From NCBI GenBank assembly GCA_016286165.1, contig JAEESE010000009.1, positions 62,001-126,000 of the forward strand: 64,000 bases of DNA, in the 5' to 3' direction. The notes below the pieces were generated by a model. The model saw only the letters and a program-made list of their open reading frames with translations, did not search any database and was not told the origin of the DNA. The translations under genes were made by a program, and so were the position numbers. Source of the stretch: Bacteroidaceae bacterium. GTDB taxonomy: Bacteria; Bacteroidota; Bacteroidia; Bacteroidales; Bacteroidaceae. Shown piece after piece: positions 8,356-16,817 of the stretch. The first letter of the stretch is position 1; the number at the start of each line of letters is the position of its first letter.

Positions 8356-9545
8356 AAATACTTGTTTTGAACTGCGGAAGCAGCAGTATAAAATATGCTT
8401 TGTACAACATGGATGACCGCTCGGTCATCGCCAGCGGTGGCATCGAGAAAATCGGGCTGCCCGACTCCTTCATCAAGGTGAAGGCCAAAGGTCAGAAGGA
8501 CCAGTTCGATGTCTTAGTGCCCGAGCACACAGCCGGTGTGCAGGTGATCTTCAAGGTACTCACCGAGGGTAACCTCGCCGTCCTCAACGACCTCCACGAG
8601 ATTGACGCCGTAGGCCACCGCATGGTGCACGGCGGCGAGAAGTTCCAGAAGAGCGTGGTGCTCACGCCCGAAGTAATGGAGCAGTTTGCTGCTTGCAACG
8701 ACCTCGCTCCCTTGCACAATCCCGCCAACATCAAGGGCGTCAATGCCGTCAAGGCCCTGCTGCCCGACCTGCCGCAGGTAGGCGTCTTCGACACCGCCTT
8801 CCATCAGACCATGCCCGATTACGCTTATATGTACGCCCTTCCTTATGAACTTTACAAGAAGCATGGCGTGCGTCGCTACGGCTTCCACGGCACCAGCCAC
8901 CGCTACGTCTCGCAGCGTGTGCTCGAATACCTCGGTATGCCTAAGGAGGGCAGTAAGGTCATCACTTGCCACATCGGCGGCGGCGCATCCATTGCAGCCG
9001 TCAAGGATGGCAAGGTCGTCGATACCTCTATGGGCCTCACGCCTCTCGAAGGCCTGATGATGGGCACGCGCTCCGGCGATATCGATGCCGGTGCCGTCAC
9101 ATTCCTCATGGACAAACTCGGCCTCGACACCAAGGGTATCTCCAACCTGCTGAATAAGCAGAGTGGTCTGCTCGGCGTCAGCGAGGGTCGCAGCGACTTC
9201 CGCGATATCCTCGCCGGCATTGCCGAAGGCAGCGACCTTGCCCGTCTTGCCAAGGAGATGTATACCTATCGCATCAAGAAGTATATTGGTTCCTACGCTG
9301 CTGCTATGGGCGGTGTCGATGTCATCGTGTTCACTGCCGGCGCAGGCGAGAACCAGTACGAGGTGCGCGAAGGAGCTACCCGTGGCTTGGAGTTCCTCGG
9401 TGTGGAGCTCGATGATGAGAAGAACCACGCCTGCCGTGCCAAGGAAGCCGTCATCTCAAAGGATTCCTCACGCGTCAAGATTTGCGTCATACCTACCGAC
9501 GAAGAGCTGATGATTGCCATGGACACGCTGGCATTGGTCAGCTGA
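8352..9545 (+). CDS. ackA: Acetate kinase
   Basis: Makes ATP and acetate from acetyl phosphate. Its 397 residues are the standard length. Family signatures are visible: N-terminal LVLNCGSSSIKYALY (phosphate-binding loop), HRMVHGGEKF, VFDTAFHQTMP, RRYGFHGTSHRYVS and the nucleotide-site HIGGGASIAAVKDGK. The C-terminal VFTAGAGENQ is also typical. It overlaps pta by 4 bases and is followed after 29 bases by a glycosyltransferase gene in the same direction. Confidence 0.98.
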   Translation: MKILVLNCGSSSIKYALYNMDDRSVIASGGIEKIGLPDSFIKVKAKGQKDQFDVLVPEHTAGVQVIFKVLTEGNLAVLNDLHEIDAVGHRMVHGGEKFQKSVVLTPEVMEQFAACNDLAPLHNPANIKGVNAVKALLPDLPQVGVFDTAFHQTMPDYAYMYALPYELYKKHGVRRYGFHGTSHRYVSQRVLEYLGMPKEGSKVITCHIGGGASIAAVKDGKVVDTSMGLTPLEGLMMGTRSGDIDAGAVTFLMDKLGLDTKGISNLLNKQSGLLGVSEGRSDFRDILAGIAEGSDLARLAKEMYTYRIKKYIGSYAAAMGGVDVIVFTAGAGENQYEVREGATRGLEFLGVELDDEKNHACRAKEAVISKDSSRVKICVIPTDEELMIAMDTLALVS

Positions 9546-9574
9546 ACATTGAAGTTTAGATAATTTAAAAGAGC

Positions 9575-10627
9575 ATGAAGTATAGTATCATCATACCCGT
9601 TTACAACCGTCCCGATGAGGTGGCGGAGCTGCTGCTCAGTCTGTCGAAGCAGACATGTCGCGACTTCGACGTTCACATCGTTGAGGACGGCAGCAGCGTA
9701 ACGTGCCGTGAGGTGTGCGACCATTTTGCCAACCGCCTGGACATCCATTACTATATGAAGGAGAACGGCGGACCGGGTGCGGCACGCAACTACGGCGCCG
9801 AACGTGCCACGGGTGATTACTTCATTGTTCTTGACTCCGATGTAGTGCTGCCTCCAGGCTATCTTGCCGCCATAGACCAGGAGCTGACGGAGCGCCCCTG
9901 CGACGCCTTCGGCGGTCCCGACCGCTCTCACCCCGACTTCACGCCGGTGCAGAAAGCCATCAGCTACTCGATGACGTCGTTCTTCACCACTGGCGGCATT
10001 CGTGGCGGTAAGAAGAAACTGGATAAGTTCTACCCCCGTTCGTTCAACATGGGCGTGAGCCGCCAGCTGTGGCAACAGCTGGGCGGCTTCCGCGCCATGC
10101 GTTTCGGCGAGGACATCGATTTCAGCATCCGCATCTTCAAGGCAGGTGCACGCTGCCGTCTGTTCCCCGATGCCTGGGTATGGCATAAGCGCCGCACGGA
10201 TTTCCGTAAGTTCTTCCGTCAGGTGCGTAACTCCGGAACTGCACGCATCAACCTGCATCTCTTGCATCCCGGTTCGATGAAACTGGTGCATCTGTTGCCT
10301 GCGGTGTTCACGCTTGGTTGCCTGGTGCTGCTCATCCTCTTCCTCTTCGGGCTCGCTTTGTACCTGTTCGGTCCCGATCACATGAACAAGGCGGTAGGCT
10401 TTGCACTCTGCGAGCTGACCCTCCTGCTGCCCTTGCTCTATGCATTGCTCATCTTCGTCGATTCCTCCATCCGTAACCGTAGCCTTTGGGTCGGTCTGCT
10501 CTCCATCCCCGCCTCCTTCATCCAGCTAATAGGCTATGGTTTAGGTTTCCTTTCCGCAGCATGGAAACGGTTGGTATTGAAGCAGAAGGCTGAAGGATTT
10601 GATGACAACGAAAGGCTATACAAATGA
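9575..10627 (+). CDS. Membrane-associated family 2 glycosyltransferase
   Basis: A GT-A fold, family 2 glycosyltransferase of 350 residues. The nucleotide-sugar domain spans about 1-230: IIIPVYNRPDEVAELLLSL at the start, VEDGSS, the GGPGAARNYGAERA helix and the metal-binding LDSDV. GFRAMRFGEDIDFSIRI supplies the ED acceptor-side motif. Two or three hydrophobic helices follow (about 238-262, 272-300 and 305-325), with a basic tail facing the cytoplasm. It probably adds sugar to a lipid-linked or surface glycan; the product is not predictable. Its stop overlaps the radC start by 4 bases (ATGA). Confidence 0.88.
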   Translation: MKYSIIIPVYNRPDEVAELLLSLSKQTCRDFDVHIVEDGSSVTCREVCDHFANRLDIHYYMKENGGPGAARNYGAERATGDYFIVLDSDVVLPPGYLAAIDQELTERPCDAFGGPDRSHPDFTPVQKAISYSMTSFFTTGGIRGGKKKLDKFYPRSFNMGVSRQLWQQLGGFRAMRFGEDIDFSIRIFKAGARCRLFPDAWVWHKRRTDFRKFFRQVRNSGTARINLHLLHPGSMKLVHLLPAVFTLGCLVLLILFLFGLALYLFGPDHMNKAVGFALCELTLLLPLLYALLIFVDSSIRNRSLWVGLLSIPASFIQLIGYGLGFLSAAWKRLVLKQKAEGFDDNERLYK

Positions 10628-11307
10628 ACATCAAGGATCTCCCTTCCGATGAACGGCCCCGTGAGCGATTGATGGAGCAAGGCGCTGAAGCCTTGTCCCC
10701 GGCTGAGCTGTTGGCTATTCTCATCGGCAGCGGCAACACTGAGGAGTCGGCAGTGCAGCTGATGCAGCGTCTCTTGGGTGATTGCGAAGGGAGTCTGAAG
10801 GCCTTGAGCCGCTTGTCGTTGAATGACCTCACGAAGAACTATAAGGGCCTGGGGCCAGCTAAGGCCGTCAGCATCCTTGCAGCCTGCGAGTTGGGCAAGC
10901 GACGCATGATGGAAGCGGCTGCCGAGAAGCGTAAGGTGGAGAGTTCCACTGACATCTACAATATCATGTACCCTCGGATGCGAGATCTGGCACACGAGGA
11001 AAGCTACGCGCTGTATCTGCGCACCGACAACAGCCTCGAAGGTCAGCCTTTCCTCATCAGCAAGGGGGGTATTGCAGGTACACAAGTGGACATTCGCTTG
11101 GTGTTGCGTGAAGCGTTGATTCGTCAGACGCCGACACTTGTGCTCGTACACAACCATCCTTCGGGCAACAAGCACCCTTCGCGCGACGACGACAACCTCA
11201 CCGACCGCCTCTCCAAAGCCTGTCAGGTCATGAACATCAGGCTGTTGGACCACGTCATCGTCACCGATGGCGACTACTACAGCTATCGTGAACAGGGGAA
11301 GGTGTAG
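10624..11307 (+). CDS. radC: RadC-family JAMM domain protein
   Basis: A 227-residue UPF0758/RadC protein. The N-terminal helical part has the typical LPSDERPRERLMEQGAEALS and ELLAILIGSG. The C-terminal MPN/JAB domain has the metal-site motif HNHPSGNKHPSRDD (His-x-His plus Asp). The historical link to DNA repair is weak and the true role of the family is unsettled. It is translationally coupled to the preceding glycosyltransferase gene. Confidence 0.93.
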   Translation: MNIKDLPSDERPRERLMEQGAEALSPAELLAILIGSGNTEESAVQLMQRLLGDCEGSLKALSRLSLNDLTKNYKGLGPAKAVSILAACELGKRRMMEAAAEKRKVESSTDIYNIMYPRMRDLAHEESYALYLRTDNSLEGQPFLISKGGIAGTQVDIRLVLREALIRQTPTLVLVHNHPSGNKHPSRDDDNLTDRLSKACQVMNIRLLDHVIVTDGDYYSYREQGKV

Positions 11308-11339
11308 GGGAATGTATAATGGATAACGTGAAATGAATA

Positions 11340-11654
11340 ATGGATAAAATTCAATTAGAAGATAAGATCGTAGAGATGCTCAAGACGGTCTACGACCCTG
11401 AGATCCCTGTCAACGTGTACGATTTAGGGCTTATCTACCGTATCGAGCTAAGCGACGACCTCACGCAGTTGGACGTAGATATGACCATGACGGCACCTTC
11501 GTGTCCCATGGCCGATTTCATCATCGAGGACGTGCGTCAGAAACTCGAGAGCATCGAGGGCCTTACCTCTGTTAATGTCAACCTCGTATTCGAACCTGAG
11601 TGGACGCAAGATATGATGACCGAGGAAGCGAAGCTCGAATTAGGCTTGCTCTAA
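11340..11654 (+). CDS. DUF59 / SufT-like iron-sulfur assembly protein
   Basis: A 104-residue MIP18/DUF59 protein. VYDPEIPVNVYDLGLIY is the hallmark opening. TMTAPSCPMADF carries the conserved Cys, and VNVNLVFEPEW precedes the C-terminal stretch. The family helps mature iron-sulfur proteins (SufT, PaaD and related branches). There is no suf operon next to it. The start lies in an AATGAATAATGGATAA stretch related to the dispersed repeat. Confidence 0.9.
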   Translation: MDKIQLEDKIVEMLKTVYDPEIPVNVYDLGLIYRIELSDDLTQLDVDMTMTAPSCPMADFIIEDVRQKLESIEGLTSVNVNLVFEPEWTQDMMTEEAKLELGLL

Positions 11655-11680
11655 CTCTTTTACAAATAGGTTTTGTTATG

Positions 11681-11703
11681 TTTCCACCTCCGGAAGGTGG
11701 AAA
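11681..11703. repeat. Inverted repeat after the DUF59 gene
   Basis: TTTCCACCT and AGGTGGAAA pair around a CCGGA loop 26 bases after the stop. The following bases are AAAAAGGG rather than T, so it is not a classical terminator on this strand. TTTCCACC recurs at about 11764-11771. Confidence 0.5.
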
Positions 11704-11778
11704 AAGGGTGGAATAATTCGACCTATTATTCTGTGAATAAGGCGCTTTTGTATGTAATGTAGGTTTCCACCATAATCA

Positions 11779-11810
11779 TTTGCAGAGCGTTAGTTTTCGC
11801 CGTACCTTTG
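11779..11810 (+). promoter_or_regulatory. Bacteroidota promoter of the small lipoprotein gene
   Basis: TTTG at 11779-11782, a 20-base spacer, then TACCTTTG at 11803-11810. This is an exact fit to the phylum consensus and lies 29 bases before ATG 11840. Confidence 0.8.
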
Positions 11811-11839
11811 CAGCGCAATAATAAGCGAATGCAAATCTT

Positions 11840-11992
11840 ATGAAACGAAAAGAGCTACAGATTCCCATCATCGTCCTGTCCCTTGTCGTCATAGGCAGTT
11901 TGATCTCGACTGCTTGCAGCACTCGTAGTGGACGGCTTATTGATGAGGCTCTCGCTTCCTACCGCATGGACGTGAGGACTGTCGTGCGGTAA
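11840..11992 (+). CDS. Small predicted lipoprotein, 50 residues
   Basis: The frame from ATG 11840 to TAA encodes a basic start (MKRKELQ), one hydrophobic helix (residues 8-25, IPIIVLSLVVIGSLIST), then ACSTRSGR and a short tail ending RTVVR. The Cys after the helix suggests lipid attachment, though the position -3 residue is Ser, not Leu, so the lipobox is imperfect. A well-formed promoter precedes it and another promoter follows before the LpxH-like gene, so it is probably its own transcript. No family recognised. It could be an entericidin-like tiny lipoprotein or a membrane peptide. Confidence 0.55.
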   Translation: MKRKELQIPIIVLSLVVIGSLISTACSTRSGRLIDEALASYRMDVRTVVR

Positions 11993-12017
11993 AGAACGTT
12001 AAAAAACGGGCCGACTG

Positions 12018-12049
12018 TTTGGTCGTAATGCATCATAGTATTACTTTTG
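12018..12049 (+). promoter_or_regulatory. Bacteroidota promoter of the LpxH-like gene
   Basis: TTTG at 12018-12021, 20 bases, TACTTTTG at 12042-12049. The ATG at 12047 falls inside this element, which fixes the translation start at ATG 12077. Confidence 0.8.
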
Positions 12050-12076
12050 CACTCAAAAGCAAAAGAACAAGCGACG

Positions 12077-12841
12077 ATGAAACCTATTTATTTCCTTTCC
12101 GATGCCCATTTGGGCAGCCGTGCACTCAAACACGGCCGTACTCAGGAGCGCCGTCTGGTGCGTTTCCTGGATAGTATCAAGGACAAAGCCGGCGCCGTAT
12201 ATATGCTGGGCGATATGTTCGACTTCTGGCACGAGTACAAGATGGTCGTGCCAAAGGGATTCACACGCTTTCTGGGTAAGGTGAGTGAACTTACGGACTT
12301 GGGTGTTGAAGTTCATTTCTTCACCGGTAACCACGACATATGGGCTTATGATTATCTAGAGAAGGAATGCGGGCTCATCATACATCGCAAGCCGCTGACC
12401 ATCGAGCTGGGCGATAAGATTTTCTATTTAGCACATGGCGACGGCCTTGGCGATCCAGACCCTAAGTTCAAGCTCCTGCGCTTCATCTTCCATAATCGCA
12501 TCTGCCAGATTCTGTTTGCGGCTTTGCACCCTCGTTGGGGCGTTGATCTCGGAATGGCATGGGCCAAGCATAGCATGCAGAAGCATATGGCCGAGGAGCC
12601 TCCGCGCTATGAGGGAGAGGACAAGGAGCATCTGGTTCTTTTTGCTAAAGACTATCTGCGCACGCACCCCGACGTTAACTTCTTTGTTTTCGGGCACCGC
12701 CATATAGAACTTGATTTGATGCTCTCGCGCTCAACACGCGTGATGATCCTTGGCGACTGGATATCGCAGTTTACCTACGCTGTCTTTGATGGAGAACGAT
12801 TGTGGATGGAGAACTACATTGAAGGAGAAACGGAACCATAG
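12077..12841 (+). CDS. UDP-2,3-diacylglucosamine diphosphatase-like metallophosphoesterase
   Basis: A 254-residue calcineurin-type phosphoesterase from ATG 12077; an in-frame ATG 30 bases upstream lies within the promoter. Metal-binding blocks appear in order: SDAHLGS, LGDMFDFW, GNHDIW, AHGDGLGD and FGHRH. The D-FW-H arrangement and size fit the LpxH/LpxG-type enzymes that hydrolyse UDP-diacylglucosamine to lipid X in lipid A synthesis at the inner-membrane face. Its 3' end meets the convergent efp gene across array B. Confidence 0.85.
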   Translation: MKPIYFLSDAHLGSRALKHGRTQERRLVRFLDSIKDKAGAVYMLGDMFDFWHEYKMVVPKGFTRFLGKVSELTDLGVEVHFFTGNHDIWAYDYLEKECGLIIHRKPLTIELGDKIFYLAHGDGLGDPDPKFKLLRFIFHNRICQILFAALHPRWGVDLGMAWAKHSMQKHMAEEPPRYEGEDKEHLVLFAKDYLRTHPDVNFFVFGHRHIELDLMLSRSTRVMILGDWISQFTYAVFDGERLWMENYIEGETEP

Positions 12842-12858
12842 TTAAGTACAGACTGAAA

Positions 12859-12898
12859 AATGCGACCGGTCGTATCATCGAATACGACCGGTCGCATT
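12859..12898. terminator. Long hairpin between convergent genes, built from two array B units
   Basis: AATGCGACCGGTCGTAT (12859-12875) and ATACGACCGGTCGCATT (12882-12898) are perfect reverse complements (17 bp) around a 6-base loop. The hairpin lies between the LpxH-like gene and efp and may serve both as an intrinsic-type stop, though neither side has a real T-run. Confidence 0.55.
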
Positions 12899-12946
12899 AA
12901 GCATTATGACCGGTCGTGTGTGCATGTTCGACCGGTCGTGTATTTT
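12863..12946. repeat. 22-base-period array B (four GACCGGTC cores)
   Basis: The 8-bp palindrome GACCGGTC starts at 12864, 12886, 12908 and 12930: four copies exactly 22 bases apart, each flanked by CG or TG and GT or GC. The bases between cores vary. The array fills the gap between two convergent stop codons. Confidence 0.95.
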
Positions 12947-12954
12947 GTTATGTC

Positions 12955-13521
12955 TTAGGCTTTCACGCGGCCCTGATAGCTGCCGTCGCGAGTGTCAACC
13001 TCGATAATCTCGCCTTCGTTGATGAAGAGAGGTACGCGCACCTCGGCACCTGTCTCCACGCGGGCGGGCTTGAGGGTGTTGGTGGCGGTGTCGCCCTTGA
13101 GTCCGGGTTCGGTCCAAGTCACGGCGAGCTTAACCTTTACAGGCACATCGGCATAGAGGACAGTCTCAGTGGAGGCGTCGGTGACGACTTCAACATTCTC
13201 ACCTTCCTTCATGAAGGCAACGCCGTTGATCTGATCCTTGGGGATGGGAATCTGCTCGTAGGTCTCGTTGTTCATGAAGATGTAGTCTTCGCCTTCCATG
13301 TACAGGAACTGGTAGCTGCGGCGCTCTACGCGCACGTCCTCGAGTTTCTCGCCGATGTTGAAACGACGCTCGAGCACGTTGCCGCTAACCACGTCCTTGA
13401 GGGTAGTGCGCATGATGGTGTTGCCCTTGCCAGGCTTCACATGCAGGAAGTCGATGCAGAAATAGAGCTTGCCGTCCATGCGGATGCAGGTGCCCTTCTT
13501 GATGTCTTGTGAGTTAATCAT
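12955..13521 (-). CDS. efp: Elongation factor P
   Basis: A 188-residue protein with the three beta-barrel domains of EF-P, which rescues ribosomes stalled at polyproline. The N-terminal KOW-like domain carries the loop HVKPGKGN with Lys32 at the tip, where Arg/Lys modifications occur in other species. Asn follows GKG where Gly/Ala is more usual. [24 protein letters not shown] at the C-terminus is typical of domain III. It diverges from rpmH, each gene having its own promoter in the shared 190-base region. Confidence 0.97.
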   Translation of the reverse strand: MINSQDIKKGTCIRMDGKLYFCIDFLHVKPGKGNTIMRTTLKDVVSGNVLERRFNIGEKLEDVRVERRSYQFLYMEGEDYIFMNNETYEQIPIPKDQINGVAFMKEGENVEVVTDASTETVLYADVPVKVKLAVTWTEPGLKGDTATNTLKPARVETGAEVRVPLFINEGEIIEVDTRDGSYQGRVKA

Positions 13522-13586
13522 ACTTTAGAGGATGTAAAAATGTAAAATATTAATTATAAAAGTGTTCTTTGTCTTGAAATCGGGGG

Positions 13587-13619
13587 CAAAGGTAATGAAA
13601 AATAGCGAAAATAAGCAAA
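13587..13619 (-). promoter_or_regulatory. Promoter of efp
   Basis: On the minus strand, TACCTTTG (13594-13587) lies 21 bases downstream of TTTG (13619-13616), fitting the Bacteroidota consensus. Leader about 60 bases. Confidence 0.75.
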
Positions 13620-13633
13620 AGTTTAAAGAAAAT

Positions 13634-13665
13634 CTTGCGTGAATGAAAAAAAGTATCTACTTTTG
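13634..13665 (+). promoter_or_regulatory. Promoter of rpmH
   Basis: CTTG at 13634-13637, 20 bases, TACTTTTG at 13658-13665. The -33 box is one base off TTTG. It runs back to back with the efp promoter. Confidence 0.7.
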
Positions 13666-13712
13666 CAGCCCGATAAGCACAATGCTCGAACAAATATATA
13701 ATATATACAGCA

Positions 13713-13868
13713 ATGAAAAGAACATTCCAACCCTCCAACCGCAGAAGAAAGAACAAGCACGGTTTCCGTGAACGTATGTTGACAGCTAATGGCCGCCGCG
13801 TGCTCGCAGCACGTCGTGCAAAGGGTCGCAAGAAGCTCACCGTTTCCGACGAGCGTCACGGCAAATAA
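13713..13868 (+). CDS. rpmH: 50S ribosomal protein L34
   Basis: A 51-residue, very basic ribosomal protein: [20 protein letters not shown], then [21 protein letters not shown], which is the universal L34 signature. ATG 13713 gives the standard N-terminus. It stands alone on the plus strand, divergent from efp. A stretch of ttaacacg-type repeats follows it. Confidence 0.97.
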   Translation: MKRTFQPSNRRRKNKHGFRERMLTANGRRVLAARRAKGRKKLTVSDERHGK

Positions 13869-13870
13869 CC

Positions 13871-14028
13871 TCACGTTAACACGTTACACGTTAACACGTT
13901 AACAGACTAACAGAACGAGTGCCTCGCGGCCTGTTAACTGATTAGCCTGTTAGCGTGTTAATTTGTTTTTATCATTCTTGGTTCATCAGCTCATCGTTCA
14001 ATAGTTCATCGTTCAATAGTTCAACGGA
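13871..14028. repeat. Low-complexity region with short direct repeats
   Basis: The region holds several GTTAACACG / GTTAAC words. Just before the PASTA gene there are two exact tandem copies of TCATCGTTCAATAGT (13991-14005 and 14006-14020). No TAnnTTTG promoter is evident. Similar GTTAAC-type text lies before ftsI (about 52056-52092). Function unknown. Confidence 0.5.
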
Positions 14029-14673
14029 ATGGCTTTCTTCAAGAAACTCTTCAGCGCATATCTCTGGGGCAATCTGCTGGCTATGGCGGCAGTCGCTGCT
14101 TTGGTTCTCTTCCTCTTGTGGAAAGGTTTGGCGCTATATACCAATCATGGCGAGACAGTAGATGTGCCGTCGCTCGTTGGCATGCAGGAGAGCGATGCGT
14201 TGTATACGCTCGAGCGACTGGGCCTGCGAGGCTTAGTGGCCGATTCGGCCTTCAATAAGCGTAAGCCCACGGGCTGCATATTAGATCAGCTTCCGGCAGC
14301 AGGCGCCAAAGTTAAAGCCGGTCGCGAGATACGTCTGACTATCAATTCTGCACAGACACCAACGTTGCCCCTGCCGGACGTGGCTGATAATAGTTCACTT
14401 CGTGAGGCCCAAGCCAAGCTGACAGCCATGGGCTTCAAACTTGGTCCTGTGGAATACATTCCAGGCGACAAGGACTGGGTGTATGGTGTCAAGAGCCGGG
14501 GCCGTAATGTCTATTCAGGAGAGCGTGTGCCGCTTGATGTGCCGCTCATCCTTCAGGTAGGCAATACTTCGTCCATAGAGGCTGAGGAGGAGATGCTCGA
14601 TTCGCTCGACGACATCGATATCGGGGATATAGATGATGAGACTATCGGAATCGACGATATCTTTGACCTATGA
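14029..14673 (+). CDS. Membrane-anchored PASTA domain protein
   Basis: A 214-residue protein with a short cytoplasmic start, one transmembrane helix (about 14-36, WGNLLAMAAVAALVLFLLWK) and an extracytoplasmic part. It carries two PASTA repeats: about 43-107 (VDVPSLVGMQESDALYTLE, then GLRGLVAD) and 108-180 (LPLPDVADNSSLREAQAKL). The tail is strongly acidic. PASTA units bind peptidoglycan or its precursors in some proteins. There is no kinase or transpeptidase domain. It overlaps the following RluD-like gene by 4 bases, and ddl comes next, so a cell-wall link is plausible. Confidence 0.88.
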   Translation: MAFFKKLFSAYLWGNLLAMAAVAALVLFLLWKGLALYTNHGETVDVPSLVGMQESDALYTLERLGLRGLVADSAFNKRKPTGCILDQLPAAGAKVKAGREIRLTINSAQTPTLPLPDVADNSSLREAQAKLTAMGFKLGPVEYIPGDKDWVYGVKSRGRNVYSGERVPLDVPLILQVGNTSSIEAEEEMLDSLDDIDIGDIDDETIGIDDIFDL

Positions 14674-15752
14674 TTGACGACGACGAACTTATCGTTGACG
14701 ACGATGCGTTGGAACTCGACGATGAAGGTCTTGAGGTAGGCGCTGACGGCACTCTCTATGAGCACCGCCGCGTGGTAGCCGACAAGGGGCAGACGCTGTT
14801 GCGTGTGGATAAGTTCTTGATGGAACACTTGCGCGACACCAGCCGTGCACGAATTCAACGTGCAGCAGAGGCTGGTTGCATACATGTCAATGACCGTCCC
14901 GTAAAGAGTAATTATCGCGTCAAACCATTCGATGTGGTGACGCTTATGCTCGACCATCCGCGCTTTGAAACCGAGATTACCGCAGAGGACATACCTCTCG
15001 ATATCGTTTATGAGGACGATGATTTGCTCATAGTGAACAAGCCAGCAGGCATGGTCGTACATCCAGGAGTTGGCAACTACACAGGAACATTAGTCAACGC
15101 TTTGGCTTGGCATCTGCGCAACGATCCGAAATACAATCCAAATGACCCCAATGTAGGTCTCGTTCACCGTATAGACAAAGATACGAGCGGTTTGCTCGTA
15201 GTCGCGAAGACGCCAGAAGCGAAGACGCATCTGTGTCATCAGTTCTTCGTTCATTCCACACGCAGGCAGTACAATGCATTGGTGTGGGGCGGTTTCGAAG
15301 AGACCGAAGGTCGGATAGAAGGCAATATAGCCCGCGACCCACGTGATAGGCAGCGCATGACCGTGCTGCCACCTGGTAGCAATCAGGGCAAGCCTGCCGT
15401 TACTCACTGGCGCGTCGCAGAAGCCTTTGGACCTGTCACATGGGTGGAATGTGTCCTTGAAACGGGACGGACCCATCAGATCCGCGCTCACATGAAGTCA
15501 ATAGGCCATCCGCTTTTTGCCGACGAACGATATGGGGGTATGGAAATATTGCGCGGGCAACCTACGGCTACATATAAAGCCTTTGTCCGCAACGCCTTCG
15601 ACCTTTGTCCGCGGCAGGCGCTGCACGCTCGCACACTCGGTTTTCAGCACCCGCGTACTCGCGAGGAAATGTTCTTCGAAAGTCAGTTGCCAGAAGATTT
15701 AACGCAATTAACCAACAAATGGCGCACGTATGCGCAAACATATAATAAATAA
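14670..15752 (+). CDS. RluD-family 23S rRNA pseudouridine synthase
   Basis: A 360-residue enzyme converting uridine to pseudouridine in rRNA. An acidic N-terminal leader (about 30 residues) precedes an S4 RNA-binding domain (LLRVDKFLMEHLRDTSRARIQRA) and the catalytic domain. The latter has DDDLLIVNKPAGMVVHPG, the active-site motif HRIDKDTSGLL with catalytic Asp, and GRTHQIRAHMKSIGHPLF. It is translationally coupled on both sides: ATGA with the PASTA gene and TAATG with ddl. Confidence 0.94.
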   Translation: MIDDDELIVDDDALELDDEGLEVGADGTLYEHRRVVADKGQTLLRVDKFLMEHLRDTSRARIQRAAEAGCIHVNDRPVKSNYRVKPFDVVTLMLDHPRFETEITAEDIPLDIVYEDDDLLIVNKPAGMVVHPGVGNYTGTLVNALAWHLRNDPKYNPNDPNVGLVHRIDKDTSGLLVVAKTPEAKTHLCHQFFVHSTRRQYNALVWGGFEETEGRIEGNIARDPRDRQRMTVLPPGSNQGKPAVTHWRVAEAFGPVTWVECVLETGRTHQIRAHMKSIGHPLFADERYGGMEILRGQPTATYKAFVRNAFDLCPRQALHARTLGFQHPRTREEMFFESQLPEDLTQLTNKWRTYAQTYNK

Positions 15753-16762
15753 TGGAAAAGAGAAAGGTGATAGCCATCGTTTGCGGTGGCGACAGTTCTG
15801 AACACGACGTTAGTCTGCGCAGTGCTCAGGGAATATATAGTTTTATCGACAAGGAACGCTTTGAGGTCTATGTAGTTGAACTCAAAGGTCTGACATGGGA
15901 GGCTCATCTTGAAGGAGACAAGCGTGTCCCTGTAAGTCGCGAGGATTTCTCGTTCAAGGTGGGACGCCGTATTGTGAAGCCAGACTTTGCTTACATCACT
16001 ATTCACGGCACTCCGGGTGAGGATGGAACTCTTCAGGGGTACTTCGACCTCATCCGCATGCCTTACTCGACTAGTGGCGTTTTGGTGGAGTCGATGACTT
16101 TCAACAAGTTCACTCTGAACCAGTACCTGAAAGGCTTCGGAGTGAGCGTCAGCGAGAGCCTCGTTGTACGTAAGGGTAGCGAAGACCTTGTAACCGACGG
16201 AGAGATAATCGACCATATAGGCTTGCCTTGCTTTGTCAAACCAAATGCGGGCGGCTCAAGTTTCGGTGTCACGAAGGTAAAGACACTCGAGCAGTTGCGC
16301 CCCGCTATAGCCTTGGCAATGGGCGAGAGCGACGAGGTGATGGTTGAAGCCTTCATGCCAGGCACGGAGCTTACATGTGGTTGCTATAAGACAGCCGCCG
16401 GTTCACATGTGTTCCCCGTGACTGAAGTTGTCACACACAACGAGTTCTTCGACTATGATGCTAAGTACAACGGCTCAGTCGACGAGATAACACCAGCCCG
16501 CATCAGTGATGATTTGCGCGACCGTGTTCAGGCTCTTACCTCAGCCATCTACGATATTCTCGGTTGCTCGGGAATTATCCGCATTGATTATATAGTGACG
16601 AAGGTAAAGGACGACGAAGGGCATGAACGTGAGCGTATTAACATGCTCGAAATCAACACTACACCAGGCATGACCGTCACCAGTTTCATCCCACAGCAGG
16701 TGCGCGCCGCTGGGCTTGACCTCAAGGATGTGCTCACCGATATTATCGAAGACAAACTATAA
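15752..16762 (+). CDS. ddl: D-alanine--D-alanine ligase
   Basis: An ATP-grasp ligase of 336 residues making the D-Ala-D-Ala end of peptidoglycan precursors. CGGDSSEHDVSLRSA is the N-terminal signature. FVKPNAGGSSFGVTKV is the ATP-binding loop, and the C-terminal INMLEINTTPGMT holds the metal-binding Glu and Asn. Its start overlaps the preceding stop codon (TAATG). It sits away from the division cluster at 50 kb. Confidence 0.97.
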   Translation: MEKRKVIAIVCGGDSSEHDVSLRSAQGIYSFIDKERFEVYVVELKGLTWEAHLEGDKRVPVSREDFSFKVGRRIVKPDFAYITIHGTPGEDGTLQGYFDLIRMPYSTSGVLVESMTFNKFTLNQYLKGFGVSVSESLVVRKGSEDLVTDGEIIDHIGLPCFVKPNAGGSSFGVTKVKTLEQLRPAIALAMGESDEVMVEAFMPGTELTCGCYKTAAGSHVFPVTEVVTHNEFFDYDAKYNGSVDEITPARISDDLRDRVQALTSAIYDILGCSGIIRIDYIVTKVKDDEGHERERINMLEINTTPGMTVTSFIPQQVRAAGLDLKDVLTDIIEDKL

Positions 16763-16817
16763 TAGACCAACCCCTCAGCCCCTTCCAACAGCGAGGGGAG
16801 AAAAACCGCCCTTAGAT

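Noticed and set aside
9293-10381. 362-codon minus-strand open frame
   Set aside because: Antisense to ackA and the glycosyltransferase gene, both of which are clear.
11681-11703. Intrinsic terminator after the DUF59 gene
   Set aside because: The stem is good but A and G follow it, not T; listed as an inverted repeat only.
12864-12937. Cluster of restriction sites (ACCGGT) from avoidance or selection
   Set aside because: Exact 22-base spacing and 8-bp conservation are not expected from restriction sites alone.
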